Assembly (NCBI RefSeq): GCF_024701375.2
Contig: NZ_CP113910.1
Coordinates: 930,001 to 994,000, forward strand
Length of the DNA stretch: 64,000 nucleotides
DNA from: Streptomyces sp. KMM 9044
GTDB lineage: Bacteria; Actinomycetota; Actinomycetes; Streptomycetales; Streptomycetaceae
Direction of reading: 5' to 3'
Of the stretch, positions 9,161 through 18,111 are shown piece by piece. The notes below the pieces were generated by a model, which did no database searches, was not told the origin of the DNA, and worked only from the letters and a program-made list of their open reading frames with translations. Within the stretch, counting starts at the first letter, position 1, and each line of letters begins with the position of its first letter. The position numbers were made by a program, and so were the translations under genes.

Positions 9161-10612
9161 ATGCAACTGATCGGCTTCTCCGCCACCGGCTGGGAGTCCT
9201 GGGATGTGGCTCAACAGCCGCTCATCCGGGACCGGATGCCCGTGCTCATCGATGACGACCTGAGATTCGAGGACGCTCCAGGAGTGCCCCGGCCGACGGT
9301 TTTCGTCAATCGCTGGCTGCGTGAGCTTCCGCTGAACGGTGCCCCAGCCACGCGCACTTGGCAGAACGGCGCCAACTGTCTCCGCGACTGGCTTGCCTTC
9401 CTCCAAGTCCGCGGTGTCAGCCCTCTGGGGGACGGTCGGGACCTGCGCGCGGCCTTGGGCATGTACGCCGAGTACCGGCTGGCCGGCGAGCTCAAGGACC
9501 GCTGGGACCCCAGCACGTGGAACCTGAACATGGGCATCCTGTCGGGCTTTTACAGGTGGGCCCGTGAAGAAGGCATCGCCTCCGCCGTGCCGTTCAGCTA
9601 CCGGACGGGCCGGCGCATGGCGGAGGGGGTTCTGGTCGAGGTGGAGCGGAACCTCGCCAAGCTGCGCACTCCGAGGCCGCATACGACGATCAAGTACCTG
9701 GAACGGGACTTCGCGGAGCTGTTCGTGCGGGGCCTGGCAGGGCTCGGCCCGGACGGCGAGCCGGACCCGCGCTACCGCGGCCGGGAAGAGGCCCGCAACG
9801 CGGCGATGGCCCACATGGTGCTGTCCAGTAGCCTGCGGCGGCAGGAGTTCACTCACCTGACGATCTACGAGGTACCGCCTCTTCCGGCCCGCCCGCGAAC
9901 GCTGCCCGTGCTGTTTCCGCTGAGCCATGCGATCACCAAGGGGCAGAAGGCCCGTACATCGTGGATCAGCTATGAGGCGCTGGCCGAGGTGCACCAGTAC
10001 ATCGAGTTGGACCGGGCGGCGTCGACCGAGGGCTTCACGTGGCGGCCGCCGTCGAAGCTGGGTGAGCCGCTGGTGGTGGAGGCGCCCGACTGGGAGGGTG
10101 CATTCCTCAACGGGGAGCGGAGGTCGTGGCGGAAGTTACGTCCGTCCGAGCGGCTGCGCCTGGTCGCTCCGGATGGCGGGTCGCCACTGCTGGGCCTGCA
10201 GTCCTCGGGGAAGCCTTTCGTGGACTGGGCGACGGTCTTCCGTCGGACGTCGGCCCGTATCCGCGAGCGGTTCGAGCCGCGGTTTCCGACGGTGGCCCCG
10301 CACCGGCTGCGTCATTCGATGGCGATGGCGACCCTGGAGTGGCTGGTCACGGGCTACTACCAGCGGGCGGCTGCTCTCGCGGCGGACACCGGAGACGACG
10401 CCGCGATGGCTCTTTATCTGACCCGGAACGATCCGATGCTGATCCTGCGGGACTTACTCGGCCACCAGAGCGTCCTGTCGACGGAGCTTTACATCGCGCG
10501 CTTGGACGTCACACGGATCTATCGCGACGCCTACAAGGACACGACTGGCGAACTGCTTCCGGAGGCCGCCGCCGAAGCTGCGGCCGAGTTCGATGACGAG
10601 GAGGCCGGCTGA
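9161..10612 (+). CDS. Tyrosine recombinase A of the transposon
   Basis: A 483-residue tyrosine recombinase. The catalytic set is visible: Arg226/227 in SSLRRQEF, His381-x-x-Arg384 in PHRLRHS, His435 in LLGHQSV and the nucleophile Tyr444 in STELYIA. The N-terminal 170 residues form the helical core-binding domain. The ATG at 9161 is chosen because the upstream TTG at 9128 has no ribosome site. The stop overlaps the start of recombinase B (TGATG), so the recombinases are translationally coupled. It is probably a strand-exchanging subunit, working with B and C at the element ends. Confidence 0.88.
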   Translation: MQLIGFSATGWESWDVAQQPLIRDRMPVLIDDDLRFEDAPGVPRPTVFVNRWLRELPLNGAPATRTWQNGANCLRDWLAFLQVRGVSPLGDGRDLRAALGMYAEYRLAGELKDRWDPSTWNLNMGILSGFYRWAREEGIASAVPFSYRTGRRMAEGVLVEVERNLAKLRTPRPHTTIKYLERDFAELFVRGLAGLGPDGEPDPRYRGREEARNAAMAHMVLSSSLRRQEFTHLTIYEVPPLPARPRTLPVLFPLSHAITKGQKARTSWISYEALAEVHQYIELDRAASTEGFTWRPPSKLGEPLVVEAPDWEGAFLNGERRSWRKLRPSERLRLVAPDGGSPLLGLQSSGKPFVDWATVFRRTSARIRERFEPRFPTVAPHRLRHSMAMATLEWLVTGYYQRAAALAADTGDDAAMALYLTRNDPMLILRDLLGHQSVLSTELYIARLDVTRIYRDAYKDTTGELLPEAAAEAAAEFDDEEAG

Positions 10613-11964
10613 TGCCCGCGTATGTGATGGACGAGCCGTTGGCCGTGCACTTCGTGTTCCCCAACGGCCGTGAGTGGACGGCTGTTCTGGACGGTCTGCC
10701 CAATCCTGGGCTGGCGCGCGACCTTGCGAAAGGGCTCGCGGCCAACGCGCATCCCGACGGCGGCATCGGTGCGAAGAACACGGTCAAGGCGTACGCGGTG
10801 GCCCTGCGCCAGATGGTGAGCGCTTTGGCTGAGGCCGGGTTCACTGGGAGTGTGCCGGATCTGACGCGGGCCACGCTGGTCCGCTACTGGATGGCCAGCA
10901 CGTATACGCGTGAGCGCGAGACCCGCATGCTGTTGAAAGGCTTCGACGCGGTCACCGGAGCCCTGCGTCCGGAGGTGCGCAAGTACCTCACAGGGAACCA
11001 GATCCAGGCGTATCGAAGCACCAGCCCGTACAAGGCGTACACCGATGGAGAGTGGGAGCGGCTGGAGACGTCGTGCCGGGCGGTGGTGGACGACAGTTGG
11101 GCCCGTCACCGGCGGGCTCTGGAGCTGGCCGCGCGGGGCGGCGAGCCGCCGACGAGCGCGCACCACAGTCCGCAGGACATCGCCTGGCTGCTGTTGCGGG
11201 ACGGCCCGTTCCCGGACCGGCCCGTGTACCGGGCGCAGACCCAGGGCACGAAGTCGTCGCAGTGGGACCTGCGCCGGGCAGTGCGTCAGGTACGCGGCGA
11301 CCTGTTTCCGCACCCTGTCGTCCAAGTCGCCTACTCCGTCTTGTTCGGCATGTACTGCGGGGTCGTGCCGGACGGCATTGACGATCTGGGGCTGGACGGT
11401 CTCGAGTGGACCGGCGACACCTCAATAGTGATCACCTACATCAAGGGCCGTACTGCACGGGAGAGTTCGAATCTGCCGAGCCGGGCGGTGCGGCTCCTGG
11501 AACGGTGGCTGGAGTACTCGGCTCCGCTGCGGAGCTTCGCCGAGGACAAGCTCCGAGGACAGCTGTGGATCTCGTACAGCCCGAAGTGGTTCACGACGGG
11601 TGGAGGGTTCAGCCCGATCGTCGGTCCTCCCTCGGACACGGACCGCCATCGGGATCTGGTGAAGCAGGTGGGCCTGGTGGACGATGCGGGGAAGCCGTTC
11701 GTGATCCATCGCGGCCGGATTCGCGCGACGTACCACGAACGACTGGCCCGGCGGGGATGGACCGGACGGGCCACGATCGATCCGAACCACACCGCCCGCA
11801 CCGAAGGCGATCACTACGTCACTCCGACCAGCCCCGCCCAGCTCGACGCGGTGGAGTCGATCATCGAGGACGGCCAGGCCGACGTGCTGCGCAAGGCGCT
11901 GCCGCCGGTGGTGCTCTCGGCGGAGCAGGCAGCGCGGTTCGCGGAGGACTTCCTGACGACGTGA
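10612..11964 (+). CDS. Recombinase B of the transposon, divergent tyrosine recombinase
   Basis: A 450-residue protein in the second place of the recombinase trio, with GAGGAGG just before its ATG. The C-terminal third looks like a tyrosine recombinase fold: HRGRIRATY near residue 370 fits the H-x-x-R box, and NHTARTEGDHYVTP fits the His and Tyr region. The usual first catalytic Arg in the 'T-G-L-R' box is not evident: the matching stretch is VVPDGIDDLGLDGLEW. It may therefore be a non-catalytic or architectural partner. Its stop overlaps the GTG of the next small gene. Confidence 0.75.
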   Translation: MPAYVMDEPLAVHFVFPNGREWTAVLDGLPNPGLARDLAKGLAANAHPDGGIGAKNTVKAYAVALRQMVSALAEAGFTGSVPDLTRATLVRYWMASTYTRERETRMLLKGFDAVTGALRPEVRKYLTGNQIQAYRSTSPYKAYTDGEWERLETSCRAVVDDSWARHRRALELAARGGEPPTSAHHSPQDIAWLLLRDGPFPDRPVYRAQTQGTKSSQWDLRRAVRQVRGDLFPHPVVQVAYSVLFGMYCGVVPDGIDDLGLDGLEWTGDTSIVITYIKGRTARESSNLPSRAVRLLERWLEYSAPLRSFAEDKLRGQLWISYSPKWFTTGGGFSPIVGPPSDTDRHRDLVKQVGLVDDAGKPFVIHRGRIRATYHERLARRGWTGRATIDPNHTARTEGDHYVTPTSPAQLDAVESIIEDGQADVLRKALPPVVLSAEQAARFAEDFLTT

Positions 11965-12353
11965 AGCGGCTCGAGCTGGATGCCGTGGCCATCGCCGAGT
12001 TGGTCGGCGGCGAGCGTGATGTGTTCACTGCGGCGTGCGCCGATCAACTGGCCGGGGTCCACGGTCCAGCCGGGCAGCCGTGTCCGGCCCGTCCATGGGT
12101 CTGCCTGCTGTGCCCGCTGTCGGTGTTCCTTCCACGTCACGCAGCGAATCTGCTGCGGTTGAACGCCTTCTTCTCGCGGCAGTTCCGGCAGATGTCCACG
12201 GAGAACTTCGTCCGGGTCTTTGGTCCGTACGCCGACCGCCTGGCCACCGAGATCCTGCCGAAGCTCTCCGAGGAGACCAAGGAGAAGGCCGCACGCGAGG
12301 TGGCAGACGACGACACTGGTCTCCCGCTCCGACCCGAGGAAGGAACTCTGTGA
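11961..12353 (+). CDS. Small Cys-containing protein between recombinases B and C
   Basis: A 130-residue protein whose GTG start overlaps the stop of recombinase B and whose stop overlaps the start of recombinase C, so it is locked into the recombinase operon. It has a short Cys cluster (CPARPWVCLLC, about residues 41-51) that could bind a metal, and a charged helical C terminus. I do not recognise a family. Position and overlaps on both sides argue that it is a real gene and probably an accessory of transposition. Confidence 0.7.
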   Translation: MKRLELDAVAIAELVGGERDVFTAACADQLAGVHGPAGQPCPARPWVCLLCPLSVFLPRHAANLLRLNAFFSRQFRQMSTENFVRVFGPYADRLATEILPKLSEETKEKAAREVADDDTGLPLRPEEGTL

Positions 12354-14530
12354 TGCGCCGGTCCGTATCCGCGTCCCTGCCTCGTCACCGTCGGGCTATC
12401 CCGGTCTTCGCCCAGGTGGACGTGTGCGAGATCGCCGGGCTGAGGCTGGCCGAGGGGGCGATGCGCCCGCGATTCGAGCAGGATCGCTGGGTGTTCTCCG
12501 GTCTGGTGGACGCTCACCGGATGATGACCGAGCGCGAGCAGATCTGGGACTTCACCGAGATCATCAATCCGCAGTGGCGGGTCGTGGCCAAGGAGATTCT
12601 GTTGGCGATGCTGGCCCCGCAGTACGAGGCGGTGCTGGAGTGCGCGCATGCGCTGCGGGCTGCTCGCTCCCCTCGGACTCTCTACGGCTTCCTGGAGAAG
12701 TACATCGAGTGGTTCAACTGGCTTACAGAGAAAGGCATTACCTCTCTGCGTGGCGTCTCGCAGGAACTGTGTGAGCGCTATCTGGAGGAACGCTCATGGA
12801 GCGTTCCTCGCCTTGGGCGGCACCGACGACGTCTGGAGCCGTACTCGACCGTGGCGCACGTCAGGATCCTCAAGCTGATTGCCCAGTACGAGGAGCTGCT
12901 GTCCGGCGACGGCTACGACGCGGGGTTCGTACCGTGGAAGGGGAAGACCGCCACCCAGGTCGTCGGCTACAAGTCGAAGGGGCCGAACCTGACGCCTCCC
13001 GTGCCGGACTCCATGCTGCAACCGTTGCTGGCCACCTGCCTGCACCTGGTCAACGATGTGGGGCCGCATCTCGTAGATCTGATGGAGACGGTGAGCGCCG
13101 ACAGAGCGGCCCTTCCGACGTCCGGCGGCGTGACCCTCGCGCAGCTCCCCGCTCTGCGGCAGGTCCTGGAGCGCATGCGGACATCGGGAGCGCCCCTGCC
13201 GGCAGTCGATGACGCTCAGCTGCGCAAGCGGACCACGCTGGGAGAAGAGGGCCCGCTGAAGCATCTGGGCTGGGAAGCCCTCGCCCGCACGGTCGGCGCC
13301 CGGAGATTCGGGGACGACGCGCGGCAGGCTCTGATCCCGGAGCTGACCGCGCTGGCCGCCGAGGTCGGCTTCCAGCCGCCGCTGGCCAGACAGGCCGCGG
13401 GAATCCCGCGTGTGGTCGACGGCGAGCTCGTGCCATGGACGCTGCCGCTGGCCGACGGTGATCTCTTCTTCATGGTCGATCACGCGGTGACGGCCTGTCT
13501 GGTGGTGACCTGCGCACTCAGTGGGATGCGGACCAGTGAACTGCTGGAGCTCGAAGCTGGCAGCCGACTCCCCGCCGTGGCGACGCCCGGGGGCGGCCCG
13601 CGGTTCCGGCTCGCCAGCCGCCTGATCAAGGGGCAGAAGTTCGGGGGTGTCCCCGACGAGTGGGTGGTCATCGAGCAGGTGGACCGCTCGGTGGCCCTTG
13701 CCGAACGGCTGGTGAACCGTTCGGCCGGTGAGGCGCTGTTCGGCACCATTGACCTGGCGGGCCGGTTGAGGAATCTGCGCGGCTGGCTGGAGCGGACCGG
13801 CAACCGGGAACGCTGGGGCTTGCCGGTCATTCCCCAAGGTCCGCTCAGCGCCCGGATGTTGCGCCGGACGCTGTCCCTGGCCATCGCAGAACGGCCCGGC
13901 GGCCTCCTGGCGGCGAAGGTCGCCCTCAAGCACATCTCCGTGGCCACCACGGAAGGCTATGCCGCTCGCCCCGGCGGCTCCCAGCGACTGTTCCATGCCG
14001 AGGTCGAGGAAGCCGAGGAGGCCCATCACGTGCAGCTGACGGTGGAGGCATTCCGGGATGTCCAGGCGGGCCGGATGCCCGCCGGTCCGGGTGCTCGGAG
14101 CCTGATCGAGGCGTTCCACCATGTGGACGCTCAGTTGAAGAACGCGGCCCGGACGGACCCGAAGATCCTCAAGGACGACCGTCACCTGGAGGGACTCCTG
14201 CGCAAGCAGGCCAGTACCCTCCACGTCGGGCCCGCCAACTTCTGCTGGTTCCGCGACCCGTCCAAAGCACTGTGCCTGCGCCTGGCCGGCACGCCTAATG
14301 CCACGAAGCCGCTGGTGGGGATGTGCGACTCGGCGCGCTGCCCGCAGGCCACCCACCATCCCTGTCACCGCCCCGTGTGGGCCGGGCAGGCCACCGCCAT
14401 CGACGTGTTCATTCAAAGCCCCCGGGTCGCCAAGGGCGAGAAGGCCCGGCTGACCCCCGAACGCGACCGCGCCCTGCGAGTCGTCGCCGAGATCGACGCC
14501 GCCCAGACCGTTTCCATTGGAGAGGACTGA
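12353..14530 (+). CDS. Tyrosine recombinase C of the transposon, with C-terminal Cys/His cluster
   Basis: A 725-residue recombinase. Arg393 lies in SGMRTSELLEL, the basic box is ARMLRRTLSL, His527 lies in LKHISVATTEGYA and the likely nucleophile is Tyr536. After the catalytic domain comes about 190 residues ending in a Cys/His-rich region (CWF, then CLRL, then CDSARC, then HHPCH), probably a zinc-binding module. This layout resembles the large TnpB-type recombinase of Tn554-like elements. The ATG at 12353 overlaps the previous stop (TGATG); a GTG at 12350 is one codon earlier. Confidence 0.85.
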   Translation: MRRSVSASLPRHRRAIPVFAQVDVCEIAGLRLAEGAMRPRFEQDRWVFSGLVDAHRMMTEREQIWDFTEIINPQWRVVAKEILLAMLAPQYEAVLECAHALRAARSPRTLYGFLEKYIEWFNWLTEKGITSLRGVSQELCERYLEERSWSVPRLGRHRRRLEPYSTVAHVRILKLIAQYEELLSGDGYDAGFVPWKGKTATQVVGYKSKGPNLTPPVPDSMLQPLLATCLHLVNDVGPHLVDLMETVSADRAALPTSGGVTLAQLPALRQVLERMRTSGAPLPAVDDAQLRKRTTLGEEGPLKHLGWEALARTVGARRFGDDARQALIPELTALAAEVGFQPPLARQAAGIPRVVDGELVPWTLPLADGDLFFMVDHAVTACLVVTCALSGMRTSELLELEAGSRLPAVATPGGGPRFRLASRLIKGQKFGGVPDEWVVIEQVDRSVALAERLVNRSAGEALFGTIDLAGRLRNLRGWLERTGNRERWGLPVIPQGPLSARMLRRTLSLAIAERPGGLLAAKVALKHISVATTEGYAARPGGSQRLFHAEVEEAEEAHHVQLTVEAFRDVQAGRMPAGPGARSLIEAFHHVDAQLKNAARTDPKILKDDRHLEGLLRKQASTLHVGPANFCWFRDPSKALCLRLAGTPNATKPLVGMCDSARCPQATHHPCHRPVWAGQATAIDVFIQSPRVAKGEKARLTPERDRALRVVAEIDAAQTVSIGED

Positions 14531-14531
14531 G

Positions 14532-15029
14532 ATGGCCCGGCTCACCGAGGAATCCAAGACCCACAACGAGGCCGCGATCCGAGCTGCCATGGAACGGATC
14601 CTGAAGGGAGATCTCCCATCCGGCGGCAAGGCCGACCTGAAGGCCCTCGCCGCCCTGGCCGGCGTGACCCGCACCGGCTTCTATCCCAAGAAGAACCGCG
14701 ACGGAACCACCCGGCCCGGGGCCTACCAGCACCTCGCCGAGGAGTTTGAACGCAGGCTGAACGAACTCCGCGACGCCGGAGAGATCGCCGATCCCCGGAT
14801 CGCGCAGATTGAACGACTCAAGGCACAAAATGCCGAGCTCAAATCGCGCATCGTCACCCGCGACGAGCAGATCGCGCAGCTCACCGAGTTCAGAAACCTG
14901 GCGATCTCTCGCCTTGCCGCTCAGCACGACGAGATCGAGCGTCTGCGCAGGCAAGTCACCGACAACGGCGTCGTACGACGGCTGCCAGAAGCCACGAACC
15001 ACATCGCGCCCTTCGGCTCGTGTAGTTAG
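14532..15029 (+). CDS. TnpC-like coiled-coil transposition protein (DUF6262-like)
   Basis: A 165-residue protein with an N-terminal region resembling a DNA-binding helical bundle (LAALAGVTRTGFYPKKN, near residues 43-60) and a long coiled coil from about 85 to 150 (repeated E-R-L-K-A-Q-N and D-E-I-E-R-L-R-R patterns). In size, position and coiled coil it matches the TnpC/DUF6262 proteins that follow the recombinases in Tn554-like elements and influence orientation and efficiency. GGAGAGG precedes the ATG at 14532. The gene converges on the cargo genes. Confidence 0.8.
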   Translation: MARLTEESKTHNEAAIRAAMERILKGDLPSGGKADLKALAALAGVTRTGFYPKKNRDGTTRPGAYQHLAEEFERRLNELRDAGEIADPRIAQIERLKAQNAELKSRIVTRDEQIAQLTEFRNLAISRLAAQHDEIERLRRQVTDNGVVRRLPEATNHIAPFGSCS

Positions 15030-15104
15030 GGGCGGTCGCGGTTCAGCTCGAACCCAGGTGGATTCCTGGTCGCGCCGTCGGCGGGCGGCGCGACCGGACG
15101 GGGC

Positions 15105-15566
15105 TCAGCTAATCGGGCCGAAGATCTCGGTGCGGTCGAAGTCAGCGTCCATGTCGTCCAGCACCGCTCCCAGTTGCTTTTCCTCGTACTTGAAGTGCGT
15201 CTCCATGACCGCCTCGATCCCGTCCAGGTGGCGGTGTGCCACCTCCGGGTCGGTCGAGTCGGCCACCGCCTTCTGCAATCCACCGATGAGGTGCTCGATC
15301 ATGTTGTGGTCCTGAGTCAGCTTCGCGACCACTGGCGCCAGGTCGGGTTGCGCCCGTACCAGTTCCGGGAACAGCGAACCGTCCTCGGCGCGATGGTGGC
15401 CGGACAGGGCAGCGCAGAACCCGTGGCAGAACAACAGCAGGTCGGTGGCGGCGTCGGCGGGGTTGCCGCCGTCCAGTCCCGCCCGCGCCAGCGCCAACGC
15501 ATTGCGCAGCTTGCCGTGCACCCGCTGCAGTTCCCCGCCCCAGGCGGTGACGCGGTCAGTCGGCAA
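15105..15566 (-). CDS. Hemerythrin-like HHE domain protein
   Basis: A 153-residue protein with an HHE cation-binding helical bundle: H18 (LQRVHGKLR), then GHHRAEDGSLFPEL, then TQDHNMIEHLIGG, then ETHFKYEEKQLG. These His and Glu residues fit a di-iron or oxygen/NO-sensing site. The start is taken as TTG at 15566 because GGGAGG lies seven bases before it; the frame stays open further upstream but only inside the neighbouring gene. It overlaps the end of the hydrolase gene by 11 bases, so the two are co-translated. Both are cargo of the transposon. Confidence 0.78.
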   Translation of the reverse strand: MPTDRVTAWGGELQRVHGKLRNALALARAGLDGGNPADAATDLLLFCHGFCAALSGHHRAEDGSLFPELVRAQPDLAPVVAKLTQDHNMIEHLIGGLQKAVADSTDPEVAHRHLDGIEAVMETHFKYEEKQLGAVLDDMDADFDRTEIFGPIS

Positions 15567-16356
15567 GAACGCCCTCCCGTCGCAGCCAGGCCGCGCACGC
15601 GGTCGTCCAGGACGCGGTGTGCGGCTCGCGCGCAATGAACTTATGCGGCTCGCCGCCGTATTCCACGCCGTCGGCCAGGCCGATGCCGTGGCTGCCGCCC
15701 GGGTAGACGTGCAACTCCACCGGTACCGCGGCCGCCGCCAGCGCCCGGGTCCACTCCAGGGCGTTGGGCAGGCCCGGCGGGTCCTGAGCGGTGGCCCATA
15801 CGAAGGTCGGACACACCGACGCGTCCACATGCTTGGCCGGGGATAGCTCGTCCTTGATGGGCAGCAGGTCGCCGAGCAGGTTCTCGACCACGGACGGCGG
15901 CAGCAGGTCGAGGTCGGCCAGCGCATAGGCCAGGACCGCGAAGTCCGGTCGGGGCGGGTCGGCGACGCCCTCCTCGATGGACAGGACCCGGCCGGTCATG
16001 AGCAGGCCCGCGAGTTGGCCGCCCGCGCTTGATCCGATGACGCCGACCCGGCCGACATCGAGGCCGTGGTCGCCGTTGCGGATGTGGTCCAACCCGGCCC
16101 GGGCGTCTTCGAGCGGGGCCGGGAACCGGTCCGGCAGCAGCCGGTAGGACAGGACGAAGGCGTGGATGCCGAGGCCGGACAGCCAGCGCGCGTAGCCTTC
16201 GCCCTCGTGCGGTGGAAGTTCCCGGAAGCCGCCGCCGGGCAGGACGAGGACGGCGGGTCGGGGGCCGAAGAACCGGTCCTCGGCGGGGTAAAGCGTGATC
16301 TTCTGTGAAATTGGGGTGGGAATGGCCGGAGCCACCTTTCGAGACGACGCCTCCAT
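15556..16356 (-). CDS. Alpha/beta hydrolase (esterase/lipase-like)
   Basis: A 266-residue serine hydrolase. It has the oxyanion motif LPGGGF near residue 38, the nucleophile elbow GSSAGG near residue 105, and a final SHGIGL motif carrying the catalytic His near residue 230; the Asp of the triad is probably in the stretch before it. The pattern fits the BD-FAE/acetyl-esterase group of alpha/beta hydrolases. Hydrolysis of an ester is likely, substrate unknown. The start is the ATG at 16356, without a strong ribosome site. It is cargo of the transposon and precedes the hemerythrin-like gene. Confidence 0.82.
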   Translation of the reverse strand: MEASSRKVAPAIPTPISQKITLYPAEDRFFGPRPAVLVLPGGGFRELPPHEGEGYARWLSGLGIHAFVLSYRLLPDRFPAPLEDARAGLDHIRNGDHGLDVGRVGVIGSSAGGQLAGLLMTGRVLSIEEGVADPPRPDFAVLAYALADLDLLPPSVVENLLGDLLPIKDELSPAKHVDASVCPTFVWATAQDPPGLPNALEWTRALAAAAVPVELHVYPGGSHGIGLADGVEYGGEPHKFIAREPHTASWTTACAAWLRREGVLAD

Positions 16357-16705
16357 GCCTGACGATCCATCCGCCACCGGCACGCGACGCTGCCTGAAAC
16401 TATAACCACCAAGGCCAGATAGGCGGTTGCGTCGCGCTGCCGCAATGGCGTCAGAGTGAGCACGCAGTCTCCGAGGACCGCGAGTCGGCGTCATCGCCTC
16501 ACACTGCGTTCTCGGCAACGTCAAGCGCGCCTTGCGCATGCCGCCTTCTCAAGCAGCCGCGCGGCGGCCCCTCCGACTGGGATGCTGGTTACTCGTAACA
16601 CCCGCGAAAGGCACACACCGATGCACCGCAGCGCGTCACAGGCCGGGGCGCCGGCCCTGCGGAATGCGACACAACCTGCGGGGACACGGTGTCTGCAACG
16701 ACTAA
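16357..16705. other. Non-coding right end of the transposon
   Basis: About 350 bases between the hydrolase start and the right tip hold no convincing gene. They should contain the promoter of the hydrolase-hemerythrin pair and the right-end recombinase sites. A CGACAC at 16667-16672 repeats the subterminal GTGTCG seen twice at the left end. The right inverted repeat ends at 16704. Confidence 0.5.
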
Positions 16706-16709
16706 CCCC

Positions 16710-18002
16710 GTGCTCCTCCCCCTGCTCTTTCTCGCCTGCCTGCCGCAAGCCGCCGCCTACGTCCGCTCCGCCCGCGTGATCTACCTCGCCGGGCTGGAGA
16801 CCTCCGGGCGACGCCGGATGCTGGGCAAGCTGCGCTGGCACATGGCCTATCAGGAGTCCAGCGAGGAGATGCGCGCCTGCCTCGCCGGCCCCTTCCTGAT
16901 GGGCCGGTACCGGCGACTGGCCGCCTCGGTCAACGCCGCCGAACGCAAGGCCGCCAACACCGGCGCCTGGATGGGGCTGGCCGGAGCCGTGGCCGGCGGG
17001 ATCGCCTCGACCGCGGTGTGGGCAGCGCTGCTGTGGCTCCTGGCCTCCGGCCGGATGAGCCTGGCGGCTGGCGGCGGCGCCGTCTTCGCCCTCCAGACCG
17101 CCACCGGCTCGGTGCGCGGCATCATCAACGGCGGGGCACGCCTGGTGCGCACCGGCTGGTACGTGCAGGACTGGCAGAACTTCCTCGACAACGCCCACGG
17201 CCAGGCCATGACCGACTCCCGTGGCACCACGCCCGTGACCGCGGCCCCGGAGCGCTTCGAGGTCCGCGACGTCACCTACCGCTACGACGGCGCCCCCAAA
17301 GACAGCCTGAGCAACGTCTCCCTGCACGTGCGGCGCGGGGAGATCGTGGCGCTGGTCGGGGAGAACGGCTCCGGCAAGACAACCCTCTCGCGCCTGCTGT
17401 GCGGACTGCTGCTGCCCACCGAGGGCAACGTGGCCTGGGACCACGCCTCCACCGCGGACCTGGACCCGTGGGGGTCGTGGGAGCACGTCGCGCTGGTGCC
17501 GCAGAAGTTCACCTACCTGCCGCTGACAATGCGCGACAACATCACGTTCGGGCAGGGCGACACCAGTGACGCGGCCCTGCTCGCCGCCTGCGAGGCGTCC
17601 GGTGCCGCGGAGATGCTGCCGGGCCTGCGCTCCGGCCTGAACACCCTGCTGACCAGCGAGTGGTTCGGCGGACAGCAGCTCTCCGGCGGACAGTGGCAGC
17701 GTCTGGTCCTTACCCGCGCGTTCCACCGGCAGGCGGCGCTGCTGGTGATGGATGAACCCACTGCTGCCCTCGACGCCCGCGCCGAGCACCGGATCTTCGC
17801 CGGCCTGCGCCAACTGGCCAAGGACCGCGCCATCCTGCTGATCACGCACCGCCTCACCAACGTGGCCGTCGCCGACCGGATCATCGTCCTGGACGAGGGC
17901 CGGATCGTCCAGGAAGGCACCTACGCCCAGCTCACCCAGCAGCCAGGGCTCTTCCGGACCCTGTGGGAACTGCAACGCCGGATGAGCGGCGACACCCCCT
18001 GA
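16710..18002 (+). pseudogene. 3' part of the interrupted ABC exporter gene (membrane segments and ATPase)
   Basis: These 430 codons begin in the middle of the exporter membrane domain and continue into a complete nucleotide-binding domain: Walker A GENGSGKTT, signature LSGGQWQRL, Walker B LLVMDEPTAALD and the switch His in LLITHR. Joined to the 8408-9055 part it gives one continuous 646-residue half-transporter (junction His-Pro|Val-Leu-Leu-Pro). On its own the fragment lacks the first membrane helices; an ATG at 16689 inside the transposon could start a truncated product, but normal export is unlikely. A second FxLD-type methyltransferase follows. Confidence 0.88.
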
Positions 18003-18111
18003 TCACCCCGTCCGCGCGAGGCCGCCTTCTGCCAGTCAGAGACACCAGCCCGCTCCCAATGCTCCCTTCGCCCCACGTCCGAACCCGCCGCACCAACCCC
18101 GAAGGACTGTC

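Larger units (their letters stand above)
9056..16705 (+). mobile_element. 7.65-kb Tn554/RIT-type transposon with three tyrosine recombinases, inserted in the exporter gene
   Basis: The element is delimited by the break in the ABC exporter frame. It is flanked by CCCC at 9052-9055 and 16706-16709; the left run has a fifth C, so the end is uncertain by one base. Its tips are imperfect inverted repeats: AGTCGCTGCA from 9058 on the left and, on the opposite strand, AGTCGTTGCA ending at 16704 on the right, each followed within 10 bases by GTGTC. The gene order is recombinase A, recombinase B, a small Cys-bearing protein, recombinase C, a TnpC-like protein, then cargo on the other strand. This matches Tn554-like and 'recombinase in trio' elements, which move by tyrosine recombination. 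Confidence 0.85.

Noticed and set aside
12794..14674. A 626-codon minus-strand frame opposite recombinase C
   Set aside because: Recombinase C has the catalytic Arg, His and Tyr and operon overlaps; the antisense frame has no family features.
9056..16705. The element considered as a phage or AICE integrated at a tRNA gene
   Set aside because: No tRNA is present at either end, there are three recombinases, and the insertion is inside a protein gene with short matching tips, which fits a transposon.
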